DNA from: Hermatobates lingyangjiaoensis
Taxonomy: Eukaryota; Arthropoda; Insecta; Hemiptera; Hermatobatidae
Direction: 5' to 3'
DNA length: 64,000 nucleotides
Assembly: GCA_026182355.1 (NCBI GenBank)
Contig: JAPFBL010001929.1
Coordinates: 2,348,001 to 2,412,000 of the forward strand
Position numbers and translations under genes: made by a program. Below the pieces are notes generated by a model that ran no database searches, was not told the DNA's origin, and worked only from the letters and a program-made list of their open reading frames with translations. Below, piece after piece: positions 44,000 to 54,034 of this stretch; position 1 is the stretch's first letter; each line of letters starts with the position of its first letter.

Positions 44000-44665
44000 T
44001 ACGACTTATATCAATAAACAATCTCACTATACTAGACAAGCAAAGTCAAGTAAATCCATCCCTCGTAAACACTTGAATCAATATCTCTCGTTACAATCAG
44101 GTAAGAATCTCATCAGCCCTAACGAAACACGATTTCAGTATCAGGTGACAAAAATAAACGAACTTTTTAAAAGGAAAAAATATTTGCTTTCCAAGATGGC
44201 TACAGCCCGAAACACCATAAGACGATATTGATCAAAGACTTCAGACAATATCAAGCGTTTATACCTTAATATGTGCAAACCACTGCTGTAGAAACACATC
44301 TGGTTAATATGCCACTGCCTTTCTTATGATTCGAAATATATAGCCGATTAACCGACACACGCTATTACTGAAATAATTTATAATGACAAATATTAACAGT
44401 ATAGGATCACTAGTTGGGAAAAACGAAAATTTTTTCCATGGGAATAAATAACATTGATTAATGACAACATTATATATGACATTTAATTTTAGCTGCAAAA
44501 ACCAACACAGCAGTTCATGAAGCAATCAGAAGAATAATTAATTTATTATACTATTTGAATTATTTCCCATATTATTCACATGACCAGCATTCACATCGTA
44601 AAGGGTAATTTGCCCAATAACGGCATTTGTGTTACTTAGATTATTTATAATTGTGACGATTTCTA
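44000..44665. other. Gene-free DNA
   Basis: No supported features. Confidence 0.4.
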
Positions 44666-44905
44666 TATATATATATATATATATATACTAAATTCGCAGA
44701 AAGAAAAAATATACAAGAGATCACAAAAACTACTACTATATTTCGATTGTGTTGTAATCGAAGAATTTTACATTTCGAGGGCAAGTGAGTCCTCACGTGT
44801 TTTAGGAGACCCTCACATAACTCTATCTGATGATGATGATGCCTGCAAATATACTAGAGTTCTCTGATCTCTTGTATGTGTTTTATTTCTATGAATTTAG
44901 TTTGA
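44666..44905. mobile_element. Foldback repeat beside a TA tract
   Basis: CTAAATTCGCAGAAAG-like left end and CTATGAATTTAG right end, with ATACAAGAGATCA mirrored by TGATCTCTTGTAT. The left half has CGAAATATA on the minus strand with GATT/AATC arms, but no core. Confidence 0.7.
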
Positions 44906-44929
44906 ATATATATTTAACATAAAGAAAAG

Positions 44930-45115
44930 AATGAATACTAATGTTATCCATAATACCTCGTATTTCTGGGCAGCTCGACCAGTTTCGTGTCTTTCTGGTT
45001 CCCATCTTCAAGCGCAACTCTTCAGTTGACTTCAATAGTTGCTGTAGAAGATATTATACCGAGACCGGTCGAGCTCTCCAGATATTATACGAGGTATAAC
45101 GGATAGTATTACTAT
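44930..45115. mobile_element. Foldback repeat
   Basis: ATAATACCTCGTAT and ATACGAGGTATAAC, and GCAGCTCGACCAGTTTCG against CGAGACCGGTCGAGCT, are inverted. The minus strand carries TTGAAGATGGGAACC and CGAAACTGG, a PLE-like layout with a damaged core. Confidence 0.72.
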
Positions 45116-45189
45116 TAATTTTAATATTACTAACCTCAGTGGAAATAACCCATCTATATATATATATAACCCATCTATATATATATAAT

Positions 45190-45285
45190 ATATCAGTTGG
45201 GTTTTTGACTCTGACGAAGACCGCTTGTTACGGTTGAAAGATCTTAGTCTTGTTTTCCCATTTCTTATTGTGGTTTGATCATTTA
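45190..45285 (+). mobile_element. Family 1, single arm (solo)
   Basis: The right arm alone, between two TA tracts, without its inverted partner. Useful for defining the monomer: from CAGTTGGG to TTTGATCATT. Confidence 0.85.
45198..45260 (+). ncRNA. Hammerhead ribozyme-like motif (family 1, intact)
   Basis: TGGG (45198-45201) with CCCA (45257-45260); GACT (45207-45210) with AGTC (45246-45249); CTGACGA (45211-45217); extra A; GACCG/CGGTT (45219-45223, 45231-45235); GAA; AGATCT (45239-45244); T. Same as 28197-28259. Confidence 0.68.
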
Positions 45286-46782
45286 TATATATATATATAT
45301 ATATAAATGAATGTGTGTCTGCTGTTTATACTCAATAGATTCAAAAACCATACATCCAATCGCCGTGAAAATTTGAGAAATTATTAGCCATATCCCCGGG
45401 AAGGTTTATGTAATTTTTATTAAAATCAGAGTTGTGGTTTAGGTGCTATCGAACAAATATCACAAAAATATCATAATAGACAAGGTTTACTGTACAATCT
45501 GTTTGTTTACATTTTGACATCAATTGGTAATGATGGCCGCAGGTAGGTTATTCCTTATGAATAACCAACTTCTAATATTTTCACATGTTTTGTTCAACTG
45601 GAAACAACCATGTACCAGAAATTTTATTATTGTATACAGATTGATATTAAAGACAATTATTATAATTTTATATGGGTTTCTTATTAACTTTAACAAAGCT
45701 TTAGTTATTAAAATAGTTTAGCATTAACTTTTCTTATGTAAATGGTTTAACTTGCTTTAAGCATTAAAGAAAGTTATGCGTTAAATAATAACTTATTAAC
45801 GTTAAGTATGCATGATAGTATTACGAATAATAATGATAGTATTTGACCTATAATTCAAATATTTTGGCTAAAGTATTGTTAAAGTTTAATGGATTTAAGG
45901 CTTGCTTATTTATTTCTGATTAATTAATTCGTTTGTTTAAAATGTGTAATTATTACTAAATTATTAATTTATGGCCCTACTCCGTATAAGAAAAAAGAAT
46001 AAGTTATTATATATCGATGATATCTAACTACAAGATGTTAGATCTATGTTTAAATCAGTAAAACTTATAAGATAATATACACAGCATAAAAACTTAATTA
46101 AGAAATATTCAAATCAAAATGTACATATATAAAACTTAATCATTGTATGTATTTGTGTGTATAAACACAATTCTTACCATAATATAATGAAAAATGTATA
46201 TACAATTTAACATTTAACACTCAACTGACACTTTTCACACAATGCTTCTTCATAAATTTGATGAATATTTCATCTAAATATTCTTATTCAAACCTTCAAC
46301 AGACAATTTTGTTTACTGATATAATTTTAATTAAACATTTAAAATTGTGTGAAATCTTCAAATTGAAATTATTCAATGAAACGTAATGTGATATGGTTTA
46401 GCCTCATCAACTAACTGTCTCCTAATTGAAATGATTTATGGTTTTAAAATAACATGGCATCATATTTAACAGGTAATTCGAGATAACACTACTTCCAACA
46501 TTTGTTGTTGAGTTGTTCGACGAAAAATATTCTTTTTATTATTTGTTTAATCTAATCTATCAACTACCAATTATATTGAACAATGTGTGCAATTTATGAT
46601 CAATGTTATATTATATCTTTTTAGCGTAATCTATAATTTAAATCCTGTATTAATTTTCTTTCTCTGAAAAAAAGTTAAGTCTAACGGAACTATAGAAAAG
46701 TTATATTGTTTTCATTATATATAATTTATTATTAGAGTTGGAATTAAATTGTTTCCCGGTCAACGCCGAGTAGATCAGCTAG
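45286..46782 (+). mobile_element. Non-autonomous Helitron, ~1.5 kb
   Basis: After the TA tract the 5' segment (AAATGAATGTGTGTCTGC, then CAATAGATTCAAAAACCATA) matches the clean Helitron at 52426. The 3' end is a weak CGG/CCG hairpin followed by TAGATCAGCTAG and T (46783). The exact TC start is hidden in the TA run. It has no helicase or Rep; the frame at 45524-45721 is not protein-like. Confidence 0.82.
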
Positions 46783-46799
46783 TTAACTATAAAGAAAAT

Positions 46800-47189
46800 A
46801 CCACAAAGGGTTATATGTTATACAATAAAAGTTATATAACAAAAAGTTAAAAGTTATAGAGAAGATCACGACGATATTTCGACTTCTGTCATTCTCAGGT
46901 AGATGAGATGCTAAGCATGAGAAGCACTGGGACTAATTCAAGCTAAGGAATTTTCCACGTGAGGACGACAGATGTCTAATACCACAGGGAGTCTTATCTG
47001 TAACCTTCTGCGTTGTTTTCTTTATGTTAAAAGCGTTCACTATCTAATCAGACTATCGATTTTTAAACTTGTTTAGAGAAGTCTTTGCTTGTCTTCAGAA
47101 TGGTCACATATTTATATCTGATGACGACGCACTCAATGTATAGGGGTGAGTTTTCGTGATACGTTGTGGTTGTTTTCTTTCTGTGAATT

Positions 47190-47225
<36 letters not shown>
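46800..47225. mobile_element. Decayed foldback relics and TA tract
   Basis: At 46893-46925 the minus strand has CTGAGAATGACAGAAGTCG and AAATATCG: stem II GAC/GTC and ATAT palindrome fit the plan, but the core is CTGAGAA. The TA tract is at 47195-47224. Confidence 0.45.
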
Positions 47226-47300
47226 TTAAAATAAACTGTTACACATAGACTGAAACATAACAAAGACTCACTTTTCAATATTTCAACCGACATTATTTGC
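47226..47300 (+). mobile_element. Family J fragment
   Basis: CTTAAAATAAACTGTTACAC and GACTCACTTTTCAATATTTC segments, truncated before the core. Confidence 0.65.
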
Positions 47301-47509
47301 TCACTGATTCCATAAATTGAAAAGCCTCAGAGCATTTATTTCTAATTTAATTTCCTTTTTTCTTGTGGTGTTGGAGACTTGACAGTATCTTCTAACAAAA
47401 ATGTCACCTTCTAGACACTGTTTAAACTAACTTCTCCATAGTTTTTAACTATGTAGCGTCGAAAAATTCAGATGAAAAAATAAAACACGGACACAAAACA
47501 GACTTCTCA

Positions 47510-47547
47510 GTCCTGAAGAAGACATAAATAAATGTTGAAACGTTGGC
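47510..47547 (+). ncRNA. Hammerhead ribozyme-like motif
   Basis: GTC (47510-47512), core CTGAAGA (47513-47519), extra A, stem II GACAT/ATGTT (one G-U) with loop AAATAA, GAA, palindrome ACGT (47540-47543), T, GGC (47545-47547) pairing with GTC via G-U. Short stem I. Confidence 0.52.
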
Positions 47548-47620
47548 GAAGAATTTTCTTTTTTATTTAGTTTTTACAATTTAGACCAAAAACCCTTAAA
47601 AATCTCAAAACAAATATATT

Positions 47621-47653
<33 letters not shown>

Positions 47654-47654
47654 T

Positions 47655-47987
47655 AGAATACGTTGGCAGCAGGTCTTCTCTCAAGGTCAAGTACGTAATT
47701 CCGACGAGCAGGAGCCTGGAGCCGAGCATGAGGTCCAATCAGAGCAGCAGCCTTAACCCTGCGCTCTGATTGGTTCGAATTAGTCAAGCTGATTGGCATT
47801 TAAGCTGTTTACTACAAGGAATGCTCTACCTGAAGATGACCAATGTTCCTATGGTCGAAAGCTCGTATAATATTGAAGATCTCTAGGACAGATGCTATGG
47901 CAACTGCAGCCAGAAGAAAGAAAAATCGCCCGAAGGATCAAGGCCACCAGCTTAAAGTTAGTGAGTGCAGAAGCTGCTGCAAATTTT

Positions 47988-47992
<5 letters not shown>
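47655..47992. mobile_element. GC-richer PLE-type repeat between TA tracts
   Basis: A block of balanced composition containing AATCAGAGC and GCTCTGATT inverted words (47737 and 47762) and the hammerhead-like motif at 47827. Its right end shares AGCTTAAAGTTAGTGAGTGC-like sequence with the foldback at 18060. Confidence 0.6.
47827..47867 (+). ncRNA. Hammerhead ribozyme-like motif (family G)
   Basis: TAC (47827-47829), core CTGAAGA (47830-47836), extra T, perfect stem II GACCA/TGGTC (47838-47842, 47852-47856) with a 9-base loop, GAA, palindrome AGCT (47860-47863), C, GTA (47865-47867). Confidence 0.62.

Positions 47993-47993
<1 letters not shown>

Positions 47994-48042
<49 letters not shown>
47994..48042. 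repeat. (TA)n microsatellite
   Basis: About 24 TA units, followed by the family C palindrome after a short AACAGATTCAATAATATATC segment. Confidence 0.95.
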
Positions 48043-48043
<1 letters not shown>

Positions 48044-48073
48044 CAGATTCAATAATATATCGACCGTTTAATA

Positions 48074-48316
48074 GAATAGGTGTGTTCTCTAATCGGGGTT
48101 CGGTCAATTTTCCAGGATAAAAAATCAAACTCTCGTTGCCAACGTTTCGGTTTTATTTAAAACCTTTTTCATTGGCAGAAGTAAGAATTTTCTTAGTTAA
48201 AAAATTCTTACTTCTGCCTATGAAAAAGGTTTTAAATAAAACCGAAACGTTGGCAACGAGAGTTTGATTTTTTATCCTGGAAAATTGACCGAACCCCGAT
48301 TAGAGAACACACCTAT
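48074..48316. mobile_element. Family C palindrome, nearly perfect
   Basis: From AGGTGTGTTCTCTAATCGGG to the centre at about 48200 and back again to CCGATTAGAGAACACACCT. The arms of about 120 bp match almost base for base. CCTATGAAAAAGGTTTT, AAAACC and GAAACGTTGGC form a hairpin plus GAAA plus ACGT arrangement like the hammerheads, but the core reads CTATGA, lacking an essential G. Confidence 0.92.
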
Positions 48317-48329
48317 ATATATATATATA

Positions 48330-48520
48330 GTAATACTTAGTTTTTCTGTTTCAAAATTTACATTTCTGCCTATAAAAAAGGTTTCAAATAAAGACCGAAA
48401 CGTCGAAATAAGATTTTAATTTGATCCTGAAGAACTGACCGAGTCCCCATAAACTTTAGTTTTGTTTCTATTCCACGGTCGATACTTTTATCAATATTTA
48501 TATATATATATATAAAGAAG
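48330..48520 (+). mobile_element. Family C fragment
   Basis: TAATACTTAGTTTTTCTG through CTGAAGAACTGACC and TATTCCACGGTCGATAC; TA tracts on both sides. Confidence 0.75.
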
Positions 48521-48524
48521 GTCT

Positions 48525-49700
48525 ATATGTGGATTAGGTCGTCAGAGAGTTCTCCAGTAGCCAAAGGAGTCTCTTATTGACTTCAGCAAAGCAATAAATT
48601 GCACCCTAACTCTGCGGCGAAGACGCACTTGCACAACACACACGCACCCATACAACACCGTCTTCTTTAATAACCACTCTACCAGCGCTCCCCTGTAACC
48701 TCCATCTTGACAATTTAATCAAAAAACCTCTTTCTATTATCCCCTTTCATTTACATTCGCTTTCAACTTTGTTTCCAGACCATATTTCTTTAAAACTTTA
48801 ATACAAAGTCTTGCAGCTTTATAAGAGAATTATTTTTTTTTCAGCAACATACCTATTATATTTTGTTATATAATCACTTATGAAAATGATACATTATACG
48901 CATAAAACACTAATATAAATGTATAAATCACTGAATACGATTATAAAATATAACTAAGGTCATTCGAATTGTAATGGTCTCCGACAGGCTGAAATATAAA
49001 TCTGCGTTTTTTATAAGGAGCACTGTGTTACTTGGAGAGCAAGTTTAAGTATATAGGTCTTTGTGTGTGCATGTGTGTGTGTGTATGTATGTGTGTTTGT
49101 CTATATAATACGTGAGCAGAACATCTCAAAGAGCAAAGGAACGATAGTCACCAAATTGTACATTCCACTTACTTCTAAAATAAAACAGTAAGCTCAGCAT
49201 CAATATTAAACTTTTTCACAAAGTACTTTATCTTAAAAAGAAATAGTTTTTTTTATGTATTCTTGGAGGTCTGTCTATCCAACGAATCTGATTAACATGC
49301 TAATGGTTTGGGTTTTTTAGTTGACTATTCATATAAAGGTGCAAGCCACGTAGATATTATTCTACAGGGTCAAGAAAGCCAAAATTATTGAGAATCGTGC
49401 CTGTCGATCTTCTATTTTGTATCTTCTAGTTGTAACTTTAATTATATATTGATAAAGTATCGACCGTGAAGTAGACACAAAATAAAATGATATTGCTTGT
49501 CTCTAATTTTTATACTACCTTAAGCTGGGTTGGCTCTAATGTCCATATTAAATTGGCCAGAGACATTTAGAACACTCTACCACTGGACTTTTCACTTTAC
49601 TCCGAAGATAGAGGGTCGACTGCACCAAACTAAAATACTTAATTAACTGCATGTTTAACCACTATAACTTAAGCTTAAATTCTATTGATACAATTTATTT
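48525..49700. other. Gene-free DNA
   Basis: No supported gene. A TG-rich tract lies at 49060-49105. Confidence 0.45.
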
Positions 49701-49716
49701 AATTACTCTTCCTAAA

Positions 49717-49758
49717 AAAACAAGCTTTCGGCCTACACATAGGTCATCTTCAGGTTTT
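49717..49758 (-). ncRNA. Hammerhead ribozyme-like motif (family G relative)
   Basis: Minus strand: AAAAC (49754-49758), core CTGAAGA (49747-49753), extra T, stem II GACCTA/TAGGCC with one mismatch and loop TGTG, GAA, palindrome AGCT (49723-49726), T, then GTTTT (49717-49721), perfectly complementary to AAAAC. Confidence 0.65.
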
Positions 49759-49769
49759 ACTTAATAAAT

Positions 49770-50935
49770 TTACATCTCAATTAAGAACAAAATAAATGTC
49801 TGCTATCTACTCGTTGCAAACGCGTGTATTTTACTGGCTAAAATGGAAATAGGAAGGAAGGTGAGAGTAGGGTGAAAGGGGGCAATAAACTATGACCTGC
49901 TGGGCTACCCTTGGGCTACCCGCCTATCTCGCAAGCAAATATCTCACAGCCTTATAACTATCTATTTGACATCTTACAATCACTGTTAAATTACCTCAAG
50001 TAGGCACTATATTGAAGTCACTATTCTGGATGTTGAGGTTTGAGTTCTGTAATATAAAGAGATCTTAAAATTAAAAGGTTTTTGGGATCACTGCAACACT
50101 GTAGCACTGTGGTTCCTTCTGTTAACATTCGACGCGTGGCAACCATATATATTACCTATATATTTACTTATCTATTTATTTAAAAACATTTATCTTTACA
50201 TTTGAATGACATATGAACTAGGATTTAAGTTGAATGACTGCATGATAATTTATGTACCTATTTATAATGACAAACGAAAAATGTTAAGCTCCTCTTACCA
50301 GATGTTTTTTGTTTGTAATCATTGAAGATTTTATTTTGGTGTATCAATACGGGTCGCTGTGGGTACCATCTGGTCATACATAAACATTATTTGAAATCTG
50401 AAGAACTGAATTGATGAGAGGCATGCAAGATGTGAATACTAGTTGAGGCAAAGTTAAGTCGTCACGTTTTTATGCTAAAGGTGATCTTCAAATTGAAATA
50501 GCCCACGTTTCACATTGGTCATACTTATTAATAGCACTCCATGATGTTCAGTCAATTTCAAGTTGCTTATTTGATTGCCCTTTATCTATTTTTAGTTTTA
50601 TTGCTACAATAATGATCTAAGAGACCTTCCTTCCAAAAACATCTTTGTGAAGAAATAATTTTCTAGTAATTTCATCAATACGTTTTCCTTATCACATGTT
50701 TTCGTCTGATCCAGAAATTCAGTCTTAAAAATATATGATAAACAGTTATGATATGACAAAACGCGAAAGAGTGAAGAATATGAAAACACTTTCTTACTAT
50801 GTTGAATATTATTTCAACTATGACTTTGTCTGTATCACTTTAAACTATGACTTACGACTATTTAAAAATACATTCAAATCGATAATAACGCAGAAGATAG
50901 TTAACATCATATTATTATAAAAATGTGTAACGCCG
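49770..50935. other. Gene-free DNA
   Basis: No supported features. Confidence 0.45.
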
Positions 50936-50939
50936 CGTG

Positions 50940-51113
50940 ACTGGGTGTTGTACCCAGGAAATAAATAAACTACATTGACAAAAAGAACACACAGAAATGA
51001 AACAGAAACTCACTATTATATTTCGATGGTCTCGTTTCTATCTTCCTGATGACAAAACCTTCGAAATATAGTAGTGAGTTTCTGTTTCATTTCTGTGTGT
51101 TCTTTGTGTCAAT

Positions 51114-51120
<7 letters not shown>
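50940..51120. mobile_element. Family F foldback
   Basis: AACACACAGAAATGAAACAGAAACTCACTA is mirrored by TAGTGAGTTTCTG...GTGTGTTCTTT. The right arm has CTGATGA (51046) and GAAATATAG, but no stem II can form between them. Confidence 0.82.

Positions 51121-51162
<42 letters not shown>
51121..51162. repeat. (TA)n microsatellite
   Basis: Pure TA run separating the family F and family 1 foldbacks. Confidence 0.95.
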
Positions 51163-51164
<2 letters not shown>

Positions 51165-51165
<1 letters not shown>

Positions 51166-51356
51166 GATTTCAAATAAATACGTGAAACAACAATCAATGA
51201 TCAAAGCACAATAAGAAATGGGAAAAGAAGACTAAGATCTTTCAACCGTAACAAGCGCTCTTTGTCAGAGTTGGGTTTTTGACTCTGACGAAGACCGCTT
51301 GTTACGGTTGAAAGATCTTAGTCTTCTTTTCCCATTTCTTATTGAGGTTGATCATA
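51165..51356. mobile_element. Family 1 palindrome
   Basis: Left arm 51168-51269, right arm 51272-51355, almost no spacer; TA tracts on both sides (second at 51355-51376). Confidence 0.9.
51272..51334 (+). ncRNA. Hammerhead ribozyme-like motif (family 1, intact)
   Basis: TGGG/CCCA, GACT/AGTC, CTGACGA (51285-51291), extra A, GACCG/CGGTT, GAA, AGATCT (51313-51318), T: identical to the 45198 copy in all paired positions. Confidence 0.66.
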
Positions 51357-51376
51357 TATATATATATATATATATA

Positions 51377-51455
51377 CTTCATCGTTGGAAATACGATCCG
51401 AAAAGGACAAATATAGTTCAATGTAGAAAAAGAAACGTACAGAAATTACTGACTC
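51377..51455. mobile_element. Family A left-end fragment
   Basis: CTTCATCGTTGGAAATACGATCC and TAGTTCAATGTAGAAAAAG match the first 70 bases of family A. Truncated before the ribozyme region. Confidence 0.7.
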
Positions 51456-51499
51456 ACGCGCAAACAATTGAGATATTTTAGAAGAAGTATATTAGATAA

Positions 51500-52125
51500 A
51501 TCATTATTATAGACCTAAAGCTATCTCGGAGGGCACATTTAGATTATGTAGCAGAGAAAATTTATAAATTAGTGAATTTGTTGGCAATAATAGCAAGGGT
51601 TCATTAGAGTTTATTATAAAGCTCTCAAGACAATCCATGTGCTTTTGTTTTTTATATGGTTTCAATTTCCAATGTAATACTCGAGAAAAACTCAAACCAG
51701 AGGAAACTGGAAAGATCTTATAGAAAGTTTCTTATTTGACTCATCCAAGGGTACACAAATGTGTTACATGGGTTCATCTTTGTGATTGCAAAAGTGGCTC
51801 CAATATACCTAATTCAAAAGAAAAAAAAAGACAACATAGCTATCAAATTATTTATTTTTATCAAAATGAATGGGAAGAAGTAAATTTAAATTTAACCTAA
51901 TTTAATTAGTTAGGAAAATTTAAATTAGTAATTTAAACTTAATTAATCTAAACATCAAATTGATTCAGTATAGACAACAGAAACTCTAATAAAGTTAACC
52001 AATTGGAAATACAACATAAATGAGTTGATGGCATGTTGACCGTTGTTTGGTCGGTGCTCTAAGTCTTTCCATTTCTTTACCTCCTGATAATGTTAAACAG
52101 AAAATTTGAGGTTTTATAGGTTCAA
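51500..52125. other. Gene-free DNA
   Basis: The minus frame at 51507-51695 contains LVSSG-like and KPYKKQKHMDCLESFIINSNEPLL residues reminiscent of PLE protein tails, too short to call. Confidence 0.35.
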
Positions 52126-52425
52126 ATACAAAGAAAAGTAGCACACGTAGTAAAAAAACACACTAAATATCTATAATTTTCGTTAAATCCGTCTTCAACA
52201 GAAAAAAAGAGGGGAAGACCAAGCACGCCGGAGAACCAACCGAAGGCACAAACAGTGCTGCTGCGCGTGCCCGGTCATGAAGTAGACAACATTGAAAATT
52301 AAATTAAAATAAGAACTTCAAGGTAGGTATAAGTAAATAAACCAAAAGGACTTAGAGATATAAAAAAATTAAATAATAAATCTTAGATTTTATTTTATAA
52401 AAACATCTAAAATAAAAATGAAAAA

Positions 52426-52943
52426 TCTATATATATATAAAAATGAATGTGTGTCTATCTGTCTGCACTCAATAGATTCAAAAACCATACATCTAATCAC
52501 AGTAAAAATTTGGGAAATTATTAGCTATATCCCCGGGAAGGTCCATGTATTTTTTTTTTTTTTTAAATCAGAGTTGTGGTTCAGGTGCTCCAGAACAAAT
52601 ATCCCAAATATATCATGATAGATAAGGTTTACTGTATAACCTGTTTGTTTACATTTTGATTTTAATTGGTAATGGCGACCACAGGTAGGTTATTCCTTTT
52701 GAATAACCAACTTCTAATATTTCCACATGCTTTGTTCAACTGGAAAAAATCAGGTACCAGATATTTTATTTGTTTTCAGATTGTTCCGAAATCTATAATT
52801 TGAATTCTGTATTAATTTCGTTTATCTGAAAAATTTTAAGTGTAACGGAACTATAGAAAATTTAAATTGTTTTCGTTATATGTAATTTATTATTAGAGTT
52901 GGAATTAAATTGTTTCCGTTGTAAGGCCGGGTAGATCAGCTAG
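52426..52943 (+). mobile_element. Non-autonomous Helitron, 518 bp, clean ends
   Basis: 5' TC (52426-52427) after A; TCTATATATATATAAAAATG start, which is typical of animal Helitrons; 3' end with a degenerate GC hairpin, then TAGATCAGCTAG followed by T (52944). No coding capacity. The 5' 350 bp are close to the element at 45286, which is longer because of internal sequence absent here. Confidence 0.9.
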
Positions 52944-53138
52944 TATAAAATAAAAGTGATATACTATTAGCAAGAGTAAATCTAATATAAAACTACATTA
53001 TCAGAGAGTAAACTGAAAGGTATATGTGAAACAAAAGAATGAGACATAAGTAGAGGAGAGGAAATGAAAAGAAGAAATGAAGAAATAATAAAGTTACATT
53101 TTAATATTTCAGCTGAGTGCACCACGCGCCCTGAACAA

Positions 53139-53339
53139 TCAGACTTGTTCCTTTTCGGATGCTGTAAGGGTAACGGTATTGTTGGCAGGGGAGATTTGTT
53201 GCAGTGTCTGTACTCTGAAGCATTTATTGAAGGGTAGGCCGCGGGAGTTGGCGTGGATGACAACAGGTAAATTAGAGTGGTTGTTAACGGAAGCCCTATT
53301 TCTTGATATTGACATTACAATCAACAACAGTACCGTCAT
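53139..53339 (-). pseudogene. Penelope-like endonuclease tail fragment
   Basis: SISRNRASVNNHSNLPVVIH and ANSRGLPFNKCFRVQTLQQ resemble the HRASVGQRSNYPVAIHANSH segment of the GIY-YIG fragment at 28442, i.e. the region just after the catalytic helix. The GIY and YIG strands are absent. The frame ends at a stop beyond TLTASEKEQV. Confidence 0.65.
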
Positions 53340-53619
53340 TACTTCTATCCAGTCTAAACTCTCAAACCCCTATCCACCCCACAATAAACAATTCTATCCC
53401 TAGATCTCTGGCCATCTGGATCTACCGATCCATTATAGACTACAACACTTTGACCGCTTTGATCCAAGTTGCTGGAGAGTGGCTATCCTCTAGGAAAGTA
53501 GACTGATCCCTGCTGATACGCCCATCAATTCTCATTCTGTCTCAACTTCCCTCCAAAATGGAACTACCTACCTTGTGACGAACGTGTTTTTGATATCCAG
53601 AAACTTAAAGATATCCTCC

Positions 53620-53815
53620 ATTTTTTTTCAGTAACGCTGAACGATAGCAGTTCTCAAGATACTTGGATCAAAGTGAGTTCAGATAGAGGTTTTTGTGTTG
53701 TAGTCTATAACAAAATGGTGGATCTGGATCTACAGAGTTCTAAAGATAGATTTTTATATGAGAGCAACTATCCAAGTACAGGCACTCCTGGAGGTTTGGG
53801 TTTTTATAATGAGCA
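53620..53815 (+). pseudogene. Penelope-like reverse transcriptase N-terminal trace
   Basis: One plus frame reads IKVSSDRGFCVVVYNKMVDL then SSKDRFLYESNYPSTG. The D-(K/R)-G-...-VVV block followed by a YxxxM-like segment corresponds to the first conserved motif of PLE reverse transcriptases. No catalytic motifs follow. Short, so only moderately sure. Confidence 0.45.
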
Positions 53816-53821
53816 GAGGTA

Positions 53822-54034
53822 ATGAGGTTTATTGAGTTCTGGATTGCTCTGTCAATACCAAGAAATAGGGTTTTCGTTAACAAGTATTCAAATTTACCTG
53901 TTGTCATCCTCACGAGCTCTCACTGCCTACCTTTCAATTCGTTACAGAACCTCTTCGATGACAATACCATGGCCCTTACAGCTGCCAAGGAGGCAAAATC
54001 TGGTTACTTAAAGCGCATGGTATACCCCGCTTAA
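53822..54034 (+). pseudogene. Penelope-like endonuclease tail fragment, second copy
   Basis: SIPRNRVFVNKYSNLPVVI, then HCLPFNSLQNLFDDNT and MALTAAKEAKS: a clear relative of 53139-53339 in the opposite orientation. The N-terminal nuclease strands are missing. Confidence 0.62.

Noticed and set aside
46893..46925. Hammerhead on the minus strand at 46.9 kb
   Set aside because: Core is CTGAGAA, changing an essential G; kept only as a decayed relic in the feature list.
51046..51072. Hammerhead in family F
   Set aside because: CTGATGA and GAAATATA are present, but no stem II can be formed between them and stem I does not pair.
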